This document shows, one piece after another, positions 1 through 6,576 of a stretch of 6,771 nt of DNA. This stretch comes from Clostridiales bacterium (GTDB lineage Bacteria; Bacillota_A; Clostridia; Saccharofermentanales; Saccharofermentanaceae). The position numbers and the translations under genes are program-made. Each line of letters begins with the position of its first letter. The first letter of the stretch is position 1. A model generated the notes under the pieces. The model was not told the origin of the DNA. It was given only the letters and a program-made list of their open reading frames with translations, and did not search any database. Where the stretch lies: NCBI GenBank assembly GCA_024695545.1, contig JAILHZ010000121.1, forward strand, positions 1 to 6,771, read 5' to 3'.

Positions 1-555
1 GATCTCAGAGTCACTGTCGGATCCCCAGATGTTGTTGAAGATATACTCCTTCCGGAGGGTGGTGTTCTTATTCTCGATCAGAAGCTGCAGAAGGGCAAAC
101 TCCTTCTCGGTTACGACGACGGGCTTTCCGCCGACCGTCAGCGTGTGCTGCACGGTATTGAGCCGGAGGTCTCCGTCGATGATCTCCTCGACGGCGTATT
201 TCCTCTTAAAGACACCCTTGATCTTTGCAAGGAGAATGTCGATGTCATAGGGCTTTTCGATGTAGTCATCCGCGCCGAGCGCGAGACCCTCGAGCTTGCT
301 GTCCTTGTCGCTCTTCGCGCTCGCGATGATGATGTGAGTGTTCGATGTTTCGCGGATCTTGCTGCAGACGGCAAATCCGTCAATGCCCGGGAGCATGATG
401 TCGAGGACCATGAGCTTCGCGCCGTACTTGTCGAAAAGCTCGAGCGCACGTTCACCGGTCGGCGCGATGGCGACGGTGTAATTCTCTTTTTTTAGAAAGG
501 CGGAGAGCAGTTCTCCGATCTCTTTATTGTCTTCGCAGATGATGATGTCCGGCAT
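1..555 (-). CDS. OmpR/PhoB-family response regulator, C-terminus cut off by window edge
   Basis: This is the cytoplasmic output half of a two-component system: a kinase phosphorylates its receiver domain, which then controls DNA binding. The frame is open from the ATG at 555 to the left edge (185 codons seen). The receiver domain covers about residues 3-118: acidic pair E8/D9, phospho-acceptor D52 in LDIMLPG, switch serine S79, then the ADDYIEKPY block with Y98 and the conserved K101-P102. A winged-helix domain begins near residue 125; VVVTEKEFALLQLL and the following LRKEYIFNNIWG are typical of the OmpR class. About 40 residues, including the recognition helix and wing, should lie beyond the edge. 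The start is supported by AGGAG six bases upstream. The partner kinase is not visible and may follow downstream, outside the window. The family call is secure; the regulon and signal cannot be read from the sequence. Confidence 0.95.
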   Translation of the reverse strand, partial: MPDIIICEDNKEIGELLSAFLKKENYTVAIAPTGERALELFDKYGAKLMVLDIMLPGIDGFAVCSKIRETSNTHIIIASAKSDKDSKLEGLALGADDYIEKPYDIDILLAKIKGVFKRKYAVEEIIDGDLRLNTVQHTLTVGGKPVVVTEKEFALLQLLIENKNTTLRKEYIFNNIWGSDSDSEI

Positions 556-663
556 AAGATCTCCTGGCAGTTCAAGTGACGATTCACGCAGCAAATGAAG
601 AGGCAAATCAGGTCCCCGCGCCGAAGCAAAAAACGGCCCGGGCACAAGTGCTTTTCAAACATC

Positions 664-672
664 ATTATATCA
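664..672 (-). promoter_or_regulatory. Candidate extended -10 promoter for the response regulator
   Basis: Read on the minus strand the sequence is TGATATAAT: a perfect TATAAT preceded by TG and one base, the extended -10 form. No recognisable -35 box lies 16-18 bases upstream, where the DNA is GC-rich and holds a CGCGG/CCGCG dyad. Transcription would start near 657, giving a leader of about 100 nt before the ATG at 555. The hexamer match is seen directly; promoter function is inferred. The missing -35 would fit a start dependent on the extended -10 or on an activator. Confidence 0.5.
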
Positions 673-690
673 CGCGGAAAAATCACCGCG
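673..690. promoter_or_regulatory. Inverted repeat upstream of the minus-strand -10, candidate operator
   Basis: CGCGG (673-677) and CCGCG (686-690) form a 5-bp dyad around an A-rich 8-base centre. It starts directly beside the extended -10 element and covers the place where a -35 box would be. It could be a binding site for a regulator of the response-regulator gene, possibly the regulator itself. Five-base arms of pure G/C occur by chance fairly often in DNA of this composition, so the call is tentative. Confidence 0.25.
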
Positions 691-713
691 CGGAGGCGTC
701 CGGCAAGTGACTT

Positions 714-733
714 TTTGCAGGAGAAAATGCAAA
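714..733. promoter_or_regulatory. Inverted repeat TTTGCA/TGCAAA in the divergent spacer, candidate operator
   Basis: TTTGCA (714-719) is followed after 8 bases by its reverse complement TGCAAA (728-733). The dyad lies between the two divergent candidate promoters, about 33 bases upstream of the plus-strand -35 box and about 40 upstream of the minus-strand -10. That position suits a regulator acting on either gene. The symmetry is seen directly; binding is inferred. Confidence 0.3.
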
Positions 734-765
734 TAAGAAAGGGTATTTCAGATGGGCGGTCCTTG

Positions 766-794
766 TTGAAAATCGGGCCTGAAATTAGTATATT
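766..794 (+). promoter_or_regulatory. Candidate sigma-A-type promoter for the zinc-ribbon membrane protein gene
   Basis: TTGAAA (766-771) and TATATT (789-794) each match the housekeeping consensus at five or more of six bases or close to it, and are separated by the ideal 17 bases. The predicted start, about seven bases after the -10, falls near 801. That is inside or just before the AAGGAG ribosome binding site (800-805) of the gene starting at 815, so the leader would be only about 14 nt. The box match is good; the exact start site is inferred. Confidence 0.6.
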
Positions 795-814
795 AACATA
801 AGGAGACAAGGAAA

Positions 815-2089
815 ATGGCTGAGATGATTTCTAACCTGAAAAAGCACACCTGTCCGACATGTGGCGGACAGCTGATCGTGAACGAAGTACGCCGGATGTA
901 CGAGTGTCCTTTCTGCGGCGTGACCTTCGATTATGAATACTTCCGTGAGGACGATGTACTCGACAGAGCGGCCCGCGCGATGCGTGCCGGTGAGATGAAG
1001 TCCGCGCAGGAGGCTTATGAATTCATGCTCGCCAAAGAGCCCTCCAATTTCGAAGCGCTCCGTGGCATGATCCTCGTTGCCGCCCACGCGAAAAGCACTT
1101 ATGAATTCGCCCGTGCGGAGTCCCTTAAGAAGATGAATACTCCACTCGTGGATGAGCGCATCCAGTATGCGATCGATAACTGCCTGCCGGAGCACAGAGA
1201 CTATTTCTCCAAGATGAAGGAACTCTTTGATGCGACAGACACATACGAAGAGGGACTCGTGAAGAACAGAAATCTGCGCCTCGACCAGAAGAGAGGGTTC
1301 TCCGATCTTCAGAGGATGTCGGACAAAAAGAGGGAACTGTACTTCCAGGTCAGCGACGTGGACGATCCGGAAGAAAAGGTTCTGGTGCATCCGAAGAGCG
1401 TGGCGTTTCTGCTGATCACAGGTTATGTTTTTTACTGCCTGATCGTCATCGTCATCTTTGCCGCGATGCGTAATCCGTATACGAAGGATACCACTTCCAC
1501 GAAGAAGACGAAGGCGACGGCATATACTAGAAGCACGTATTCTTACTCATATAATTACGATGTCAACACTATGTTCATCGAGCAGGATCTCATCGAGATG
1601 TATGAGAAGCAGGGCATGGATCCGACCGAGGCTTCGAAGAAGGCGAAAGATCAGATGAAGTTTGCCAAGACGATGGCGACCAACAACGTATACACTTACA
1701 ATTACAGCGCTGCCAAGGAAAAGAAGGCGGAGGAGTCGGAATCAGTCCGCAAGGAGAAAGAGAAGGAGTGGAAGAAAGACCATGCGAATGACGGGACGAA
1801 GAGACTTCTGTGGCTCCTGATCCCGGGTCTGGGAATTGGTCTGATCTGCGCCTATCTCTTCTGGAGAGAAAACAAGATCCGGAAGTATGACAGAGAGGTC
1901 CTGGCGTCTTATCGCGAGAAGACAGGCGCGATCACGGACGAGATCCTGAAGAACGAGGACAGCACCAGCCGCCAGAAGTTCCAGCTCCACAAGCTCTATC
2001 AGGAGATGAAGAAGCTCGATCCGGTGCCGGAGAAGGTGTCTGCACCGACAGTCAAGATGCATAAGAAGCAGAGAAAGAGATGGGAGTAA
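815..2089 (+). CDS. Zinc-ribbon, two-pass membrane protein of unknown function
   Basis: I do not recognise a named family for the whole 424-residue protein. It opens with a zinc ribbon, CPTCGG (C13, C16) and CPFCG (C31, C34), of the type found at the N-terminus of many Clostridia membrane or signalling proteins. Residues about 45-105 are helical and resemble a single TPR-like unit (AxxAMRAGEMKSAQEAYEFMLAKEPSNFEALRG). Hydrophobic segments lie at about 196-218 and 330-350. The loop between them is rich in Tyr, Ser and Thr at 235-250 and again at 293-298, then strongly charged and probably coiled coil (about 299-323). The C-terminal 70 residues are basic and helical. With the zinc ribbon in the cytoplasm, the loop would be outside and the tail inside, although the many lysines in the loop weaken this topology. 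The start is fixed by AAGGAG nine bases upstream. It lies 118 bp before the GH115 gene on the same strand; co-transcription is possible. Confidence 0.85.
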   Translation: MAEMISNLKKHTCPTCGGQLIVNEVRRMYECPFCGVTFDYEYFREDDVLDRAARAMRAGEMKSAQEAYEFMLAKEPSNFEALRGMILVAAHAKSTYEFARAESLKKMNTPLVDERIQYAIDNCLPEHRDYFSKMKELFDATDTYEEGLVKNRNLRLDQKRGFSDLQRMSDKKRELYFQVSDVDDPEEKVLVHPKSVAFLLITGYVFYCLIVIVIFAAMRNPYTKDTTSTKKTKATAYTRSTYSYSYNYDVNTMFIEQDLIEMYEKQGMDPTEASKKAKDQMKFAKTMATNNVYTYNYSAAKEKKAEESESVRKEKEKEWKKDHANDGTKRLLWLLIPGLGIGLICAYLFWRENKIRKYDREVLASYREKTGAITDEILKNEDSTSRQKFQLHKLYQEMKKLDPVPEKVSAPTVKMHKKQRKRWE

Positions 2090-2114
2090 AGGGCTGACGC
2101 AGTCGCTGAGCGGT

Positions 2115-2190
2115 CGGGCCGGGGTGATAGTCCCGGCGCGGCAGTCCTGAATAGAATTACCGGAACAATAGTCACGGAGCAGCCGGCCCG
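2115..2190 (+). promoter_or_regulatory. Spacer RNA with two competing GC-rich pairings before the GH115 gene
   Basis: GCCGGG (2118-2123) can pair with CCCGGC (2132-2137) over an 8-base loop. The overlapping segment CGGGCCGG (2115-2122) can instead pair with CCGGCCCG (2183-2190), which ends five bases before the AAGGAG ribosome binding site of the GH115 gene. The two pairings exclude each other. No U-run follows either one, so this is not a standard intrinsic terminator. It could modulate translation or mRNA stability, or be a chance result of GC-rich spacer sequence. The complementarity is seen directly; any function is inferred. Confidence 0.3.
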
Positions 2191-2194
2191 GAAT

Positions 2195-2200
2195 AAGGAG
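2195..2200 (+). promoter_or_regulatory. Ribosome binding site of the GH115 gene
   Basis: AAGGAG lies seven bases before the ATG at 2208 and fixes that start. It lies just downstream of the CCGGCCCG arm described for the spacer, so a paired spacer would bring a strong helix next to the ribosome landing site. Confidence 0.75.
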
Positions 2201-2207
2201 ATCAGTT

Positions 2208-5200
2208 ATGGATTTTGTTATCTCAAGTAAGACGATCAAAGAAGGAAAGACAGTCATTCTTTATGACGACGGCGCGCTGTCCGGAGTCAAGAAAATTGCA
2301 GGGAAGGTCGCAGCGGACATCGGCGCGGTCTTTGGTTCCGCTCCGCGGGCACTGGCCCTCGACGATCTGTCTGATACTGAGATCTCGAAGATCCAATACC
2401 CGATCCTGGTAGGCGTGGCTGGGGCGGCGGGCGCCAAAGCCGAAGCAACCGGAGCGTGTAGCATTCTTATAAAGCTTGAGACAGCAGGGCTTCTGAACCT
2501 TTGCGGTGTGGACGGGAAGAGAGAGGTGTACCAGCATAAAGTCATCGGAAAACTCCCCGTGGATGTGATCTTCGGAGGGAAAAAGGGAGCGAAAAAAGGC
2601 GCAGCAAAGGGCGCGAAGGTAAGCGCGGGAGTGCTTCCTGAGAAGGAACTGACAGCTTTCGTGATCGCCGGATCGGACAAGCGCGGCACGGTCTATGGAC
2701 TCTTTGCGCTGTCGGAGATGCTTGGGGTATCGCCCTTCATTGACTGGCTGGATGTGAAGCCGGAGAAGAAATCTTCGTTCACGATCCCGGAAAAATATGC
2801 GTTCACATCGAAGGAACCGTCGGTCAGATTCCGCGGATTCTTCATCAACGATGAATGGCCGGCATTTGGCAACTGGTGCAATAAACGCTTCGGCGGATTT
2901 AATGCGAAGTGCTACGAGCACATCTTCGAGCTGCTCCTGAGACTGAAGGGCAACTATATGTGGCCGGCCATGTGGTCGGCGATCTTCCCGAATGACGGAC
3001 CGGGACTTCTTAACTGCGAACTCGCGGACGAGCTGGGTGTCGTGATGGGTATGTCCCACCATGAGCCGTGCCTGCGCCAGGGCGAGGAGTACAGATACCT
3101 GCGCGGTCCGAAGTCGATCTACGGTGACGCGTGGAACTTTCTTGCTAACGAGAAGGGCATCACGAAGTTCTGGGAGGACGGACTGATCCGAAGCGGTAAG
3201 TTTGAAAACGTCATCACCGTCGGAATGCGCGGCGAGGCGGACACGGCCATCATGGGAAAAGAAGCGACGCTTAAGGATAATATCGATCTTCTTCGCAAGG
3301 TCTTAAAGACGCAGAACCGCCTGATCAAAAAGCACGTGAACAAGGACCTCGATGAGGTGCCGAGAATGCTGGCGCTCTATAAAGAAGTCGAGCCGTATTT
3401 CTATGGTGATGAGAAGACACCGGGACTTCAAGGCGATCCGGAACTCGAGGGTGTGACACTCATGCTCTGCGATGATAATTTCGGCAACTTAAGGACTGTT
3501 CCGACAGAGAAGATGCGCGACCACAAGGGCGGTTACGGCATGTACTACCACTTCGATTATCACGGTTATCCGATCTCCTATGAGTGGTTCAATACTTCCC
3601 ATCTTCCGAAGGTCTGGGAGCAGATGACGACCGCGTATGACTGCGGCATCAGAGATCTCTGGATCGTAAATGTCGGAGATATTTTCAGCACCGAATATCC
3701 GCTTTCCTACTTCCTCGATCTGGCCTACGACTTCGACAAGTGGGGCACATCGAATAAGAATTCAGCACATGAATACACGAAGCTTTTTGTCGAAAAGTAC
3801 TTCGGCGGGACGCTTACTGCGGCACAGAAAAAACAGGTCAGGAATCTGCTTCCCGGATACACGCGGATCACCTCCGCGCGCCGCACCGAGGCCATGAACG
3901 ACGAGGTTTATTCGGCGTATGCATTTGATGAAGCAGAGGAAACGCTGGAGACTGTTCAGAAGCTGATGAGCGCGACTGCGCGTCTTTATGAGAAACTCTC
4001 ATCTGAGACGGCGGGAAAGAAGCCCGCAGTGGATCCGAAGAACGTGGCGTACCGCTTCTATGAACTTGTTTACCTGCCGCTGATGGCGAATCTCAATGTG
4101 CAGAAGATGTGGCTCATGACTACGCTGAATCACGCGTATGCGAAGATCGGAAGCACGTACGCGATGGCGCTCGCGGAGAGAATCAACGCGTGCCTGGAAT
4201 TCGATCAGGCTCTGGTGGATGAGCTTCACATGATCCACGGCGGCATGTGGTACGGCATGGGACTTTCCGAGCATATCGGATTCAAGAACTGGTGCGAAGA
4301 AGGCTGCCAGTATCCGGTCGTGCACACGTTCATGCCCGGAAACAAGGACCGTCTGATCGTGACGATCCCGGGTACGGAACAATTCTCGGAAGGTTATTCC
4401 TGGACGCGAAAAGCACTTGTCCTTCCATCCTTCCTCGACTCTCATGCAACAGAAGGAAAGATCGAACTCAGTACCGGATGCGATAAGAAGATCTCCTATA
4501 CGGTCGAGTGCGACTCGAACTGTCTTGCGGTCACACCTGCATCAGGCACGGTATTACCGCGTTCTAGAAAGATCCTGAAGGTGAAGATCGACAGAAAGAA
4601 AATGCCGAAGAAAAATGCGGAAGCAAAGATCATCGTGCGCTTCGGAGCAGATGCTTTTATCGAGGTAAAAGTACCGCTGAAAAAGAGCGCGGATGTGATG
4701 AGATCTCTTGAAAAGATCGCGCCGGAATTCATCGCGATCGACGCAGAAAACTATACCGAAAACGTCCCGGGAAAAGTCGGCAGATTCGAAGTGATCCCGG
4801 ACTACAACAGAGGGCTTTCCGCAATGAAGGCCTACCCGCAGGATGTGACATTCAAAAAGGCCGGAGACGCGCCGACACTTACGTATCAGGTGAGTGTTCC
4901 GAAGGATGGGAAATACACGCTTCGTCTGATGACGAATCCGAGCAATCCGAATACACGTCTGATGGAGCTTTTCGTCGGTGTAGGAAGTAACGGCGGAAGA
5001 CTGAAAAAGGTCAACATGATCCCCGACGGATTTGCGATCGGCGATGAACAGGAACTCTGGAAAAAAGGCGTGCTCGATAACCTTCGTATAACCGAAGTCG
5101 ATCTGGATCTGAAAGAAGGAAAGAACACGATCGAGATCTCTGCGATCAGTCCGAACTTTGTGCTGACGAAACTGGTGCTTTTCGAGAAGGGAAAAGCGCC

Positions 5201-5243
5201 GATGGATTCCTATTACAGATCGAATTCCGCTGCGATGCGATAA
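2208..5243 (+). CDS. GH115 family alpha-glucuronidase (xylan alpha-1,2-glucuronidase), cytoplasmic
   Basis: The 1011-residue protein matches glycoside hydrolase family 115, whose known members release (4-O-methyl)glucuronic acid alpha-1,2-linked to xylose in xylan or its fragments. An N-terminal alpha/beta domain ends in the family-typical AGSDKRGTVYGLFALSE stretch (154-170). The catalytic barrel follows (about 205-545) with RFRGFFINDEWPAF (207-220), GNYMWPAMW (248-256), MGMSHHEP (280-287), TVGMRGEAD (337-345), CDDNFGNLR (421-429) and NVGDIFSTEYP (488-498). These acidic, Trp- and His-rich motifs hold the likely active-site residues, but I cannot assign the catalytic acid and base. A helical section (about 550-690), a beta-sandwich (about 735-828) and a C-terminal beta domain from AENYT (846) to about 990 complete the usual architecture. 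No signal peptide is present, so it should act inside the cell on imported oligosaccharides. An odd Lys/Gly/Ala-rich loop sits at 124-138. Full-length and intact; the last ten codons overlap a gene on the other strand. Family call is firm; exact substrate is inferred. Confidence 0.93.
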   Translation: MDFVISSKTIKEGKTVILYDDGALSGVKKIAGKVAADIGAVFGSAPRALALDDLSDTEISKIQYPILVGVAGAAGAKAEATGACSILIKLETAGLLNLCGVDGKREVYQHKVIGKLPVDVIFGGKKGAKKGAAKGAKVSAGVLPEKELTAFVIAGSDKRGTVYGLFALSEMLGVSPFIDWLDVKPEKKSSFTIPEKYAFTSKEPSVRFRGFFINDEWPAFGNWCNKRFGGFNAKCYEHIFELLLRLKGNYMWPAMWSAIFPNDGPGLLNCELADELGVVMGMSHHEPCLRQGEEYRYLRGPKSIYGDAWNFLANEKGITKFWEDGLIRSGKFENVITVGMRGEADTAIMGKEATLKDNIDLLRKVLKTQNRLIKKHVNKDLDEVPRMLALYKEVEPYFYGDEKTPGLQGDPELEGVTLMLCDDNFGNLRTVPTEKMRDHKGGYGMYYHFDYHGYPISYEWFNTSHLPKVWEQMTTAYDCGIRDLWIVNVGDIFSTEYPLSYFLDLAYDFDKWGTSNKNSAHEYTKLFVEKYFGGTLTAAQKKQVRNLLPGYTRITSARRTEAMNDEVYSAYAFDEAEETLETVQKLMSATARLYEKLSSETAGKKPAVDPKNVAYRFYELVYLPLMANLNVQKMWLMTTLNHAYAKIGSTYAMALAERINACLEFDQALVDELHMIHGGMWYGMGLSEHIGFKNWCEEGCQYPVVHTFMPGNKDRLIVTIPGTEQFSEGYSWTRKALVLPSFLDSHATEGKIELSTGCDKKISYTVECDSNCLAVTPASGTVLPRSRKILKVKIDRKKMPKKNAEAKIIVRFGADAFIEVKVPLKKSADVMRSLEKIAPEFIAIDAENYTENVPGKVGRFEVIPDYNRGLSAMKAYPQDVTFKKAGDAPTLTYQVSVPKDGKYTLRLMTNPSNPNTRLMELFVGVGSNGGRLKKVNMIPDGFAIGDEQELWKKGVLDNLRITEVDLDLKEGKNTIEISAISPNFVLTKLVLFEKGKAPMDSYYRSNSAAMR

Positions 5244-5722
5244 TCTGTTCTGATTCCGTCGCCCTGGTCGGGATCACTTAGGATCTCCCCGACGATGGTG
5301 ACCGTTTTTGTGATGCGATAGTGTCCGGAAGGATGTTTCACGTACTCGTCCAGAAAAACGACCTGTGTGAACGATCCGCCGGGATTGATCGAGGAGATGT
5401 CGTGGCTGAAGATCTGTGTAATGCCATCGTGTTCATAAAACGGGACGACATACCAGACACCGTCATCCAGATATTCGAGGCTGTAAGGTGCCGGAATCTC
5501 GAGAGTGTTGGAGCTGTAGTTGTTTGTGATCGTGAGCTCGGCTCTTTTGTCAGAGATCAACTCCACGGAAAACTCAAGTGACAGCTTTTCTGTGTCCGTG
5601 ATCACGTAAGGTGATACAGTGGAAAAAGACGGCTTTTTCCAGAATTTGAGATATACCGCGTAAAGTGCGAAGAGGAGAACAAGCGCCGCGAACACAAAGA
5701 TCAGCATCTTTTTCTTATTCAT
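5213..5722 (-). CDS. Small membrane-anchored Ig-like protein, last gene of the sigma-factor operon
   Basis: The 169-residue protein has a short basic start (MNKKK), one membrane segment at about 6-27, and an extracytoplasmic beta-rich domain from about 40 to the end. Marks of that domain are TITNNYSSNTLEI, YSLEYLDDGVW (80-90), INPGGSFTQ (112-120) and PSGHYRITK (131-139). This pattern resembles the bacterial Ig-like domain found in many Clostridia surface proteins; the family assignment is from memory of the pattern. There is no lipobox cysteine. I chose the ATG at 5722 because AAAGGGG lies about eight bases upstream; an ATG at 5743 would add seven residues but has a weaker site. The gene follows the anti-sigma-like gene by 35 bp on the same strand, and its ectodomain resembles that protein's, both ending in AAEF plus one residue and L or F. 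It may be a co-sensor or accessory of the sigma/anti-sigma pair. Function unknown. Confidence 0.82.
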   Translation of the reverse strand: MNKKKMLIFVFAALVLLFALYAVYLKFWKKPSFSTVSPYVITDTEKLSLEFSVELISDKRAELTITNNYSSNTLEIPAPYSLEYLDDGVWYVVPFYEHDGITQIFSHDISSINPGGSFTQVVFLDEYVKHPSGHYRITKTVTIVGEILSDPDQGDGIRTDYRIAAEFDL

Positions 5723-5757
5723 GAGTAGCGCCCCTTTCGTCATTTTTCTTCATTCTA

Positions 5758-6576
5758 TCAGAAGTAGAACTCTGCCGCGAGAGTCTCACTGTAAAGAGGT
5801 GCTTTTACTTCAGTCCAGTCGTTCTCGTCCGGCTCATAGAAGTGTGCGTCCACGAGCAGTCGGGCAGGACCATCCCAGAGCTCGTAGTGTTCAAAGAGGA
5901 TGCTGAGCGGGAAATCAGTGGTATATTTGCCGGCGACACACCGCTCCGACCGCGATGTCGAGCCATCTGTGATTTTCACGCAGGTCTCCCACTCACCCTC
6001 GTCATTCAGTTTCTGAAGAAGGAATGAGGAGTCATAGTAGCACGGGTCATCCACAAGATTCGTAAAGGTTACGAGCAGTTCAGAGGGAACCATCTTCCCG
6101 TCTTTCTCGATCATGTTATCAGAGGAAACACGGACGGTCATTTTTGCCCAACCTGAGAATATCGTAGGGGACGTTGTCAGAGAACCGGTCGGATCTACAG
6201 CTGTTACGCAGGCAGAGGTCAGATTCGTACCGGTATCATCGGTTACAACGACGACCGCACTCTCATCGTCTATAACGATGACCGTATCCTTGTGTTCTAT
6301 AATGCCTTCTTCTTTCTTTTCAAAGACATCGGCTTTCCAGAGTCCGAAGAATACGAGTGCGAGCGCCGCGATGCCGGCAGCGATTGGAAGTAAGATGCGG
6401 ATGCGGCCTGGGCGCTTCGATATCGTGTCTGCGGTCACGTGGGCTTCATTTTCCGTGGATGCAGATGCGGCTTCGGATGGTGCGGATTCAGGAGCCGCCA
6501 GATCTTCCTCGTGTGCTTCCAGGATGTACTTATCGTCGATATCTGAGATGATTCCGAAAAGGTCTTCTTTCTTCAT
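5758..6576 (-). CDS. Anti-sigma-factor-like membrane protein with Ig-like ectodomain
   Basis: This 272-residue protein has three parts. Residues 1-25 (MKKEDLFGIISDIDDKYILE at the start) form a short cytoplasmic helix of a kind often seen in Clostridia proteins encoded right after a sigma factor, where it probably binds and restrains the sigma factor. A Glu/Ala/Ser-rich linker (24-55) and basic stretch (KRPGRIR) lead to one membrane segment at about 60-80. The rest (about 95-272) is an extracytoplasmic beta-rich domain with SSFLLQKLNDEGEW (183-196) and GPARLLVDAHF (236-246), similar in pattern to the next gene's ectodomain. It has four cysteines (123, 179, 199, 213), which could form disulfides. 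The start has GGAAGGAGG nine bases upstream, and its ATGA overlaps the stop of the sigma gene, a sign of translational coupling. The anti-sigma role is inferred from position and architecture; there is no zinc-binding anti-sigma HxxxCxxC motif. Confidence 0.82.
   Translation of the reverse strand: MKKEDLFGIISDIDDKYILEAHEEDLAAPESAPSEAASASTENEAHVTADTISKRPGRIRILLPIAAGIAALALVFFGLWKADVFEKKEEGIIEHKDTVIVIDDESAVVVVTDDTGTNLTSACVTAVDPTGSLTTSPTIFSGWAKMTVRVSSDNMIEKDGKMVPSELLVTFTNLVDDPCYYDSSFLLQKLNDEGEWETCVKITDGSTSRSERCVAGKYTTDFPLSILFEHYELWDGPARLLVDAHFYEPDENDWTEVKAPLYSETLAAEFYF

Noticed and set aside
145..495. 116-codon plus-strand open frame
   Set aside because: It lies wholly antisense to the response regulator, whose receiver motifs (D52, K101) are clear; no ribosome site or recognisable domain.
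630..657. GC-rich segment plus T-run in the response regulator leader (minus strand) as an attenuator
   Set aside because: GCCCGGGC is a perfect palindrome with no room for a loop, and the alternative arms are only four bases with a loop containing the T-run, so no convincing terminator hairpin forms.
785..1390. 201-codon minus-strand open frame divergent from the zinc-ribbon gene
   Set aside because: Antisense shadow of the zinc-ribbon gene; it has no plausible ribosome site and no recognisable domain, while the plus strand has CxxC motifs and a strong site.
2152..2157. TAGAAT as a -10 box for a separate GH115 promoter
   Set aside because: No -35-like hexamer occurs at 16-18 bases upstream; that position falls in the GC-rich hairpin.
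2223..3062. 279-codon minus-strand open frame
   Set aside because: It is antisense to the well-conserved GH115 N-terminal and barrel motifs. Long antisense frames are common in genes with strong third-position G/C bias.
5267..5293. GTCGGG/CCCGAC inverted repeat after the GH115 stop as an intrinsic terminator
   Set aside because: The stem has a long interrupted centre and the nearest T-run (5305-5309) is about a dozen bases further on. It also lies within the coding region of the minus-strand Ig-like gene. At best a weak terminator.
5723..5743. Upstream ATG at 5743 as the start of the small Ig-like protein
   Set aside because: It would place the AAAGGGG ribosome-like site inside the gene and add seven residues before the basic start of the membrane anchor; the ATG at 5722 has the better-placed site.
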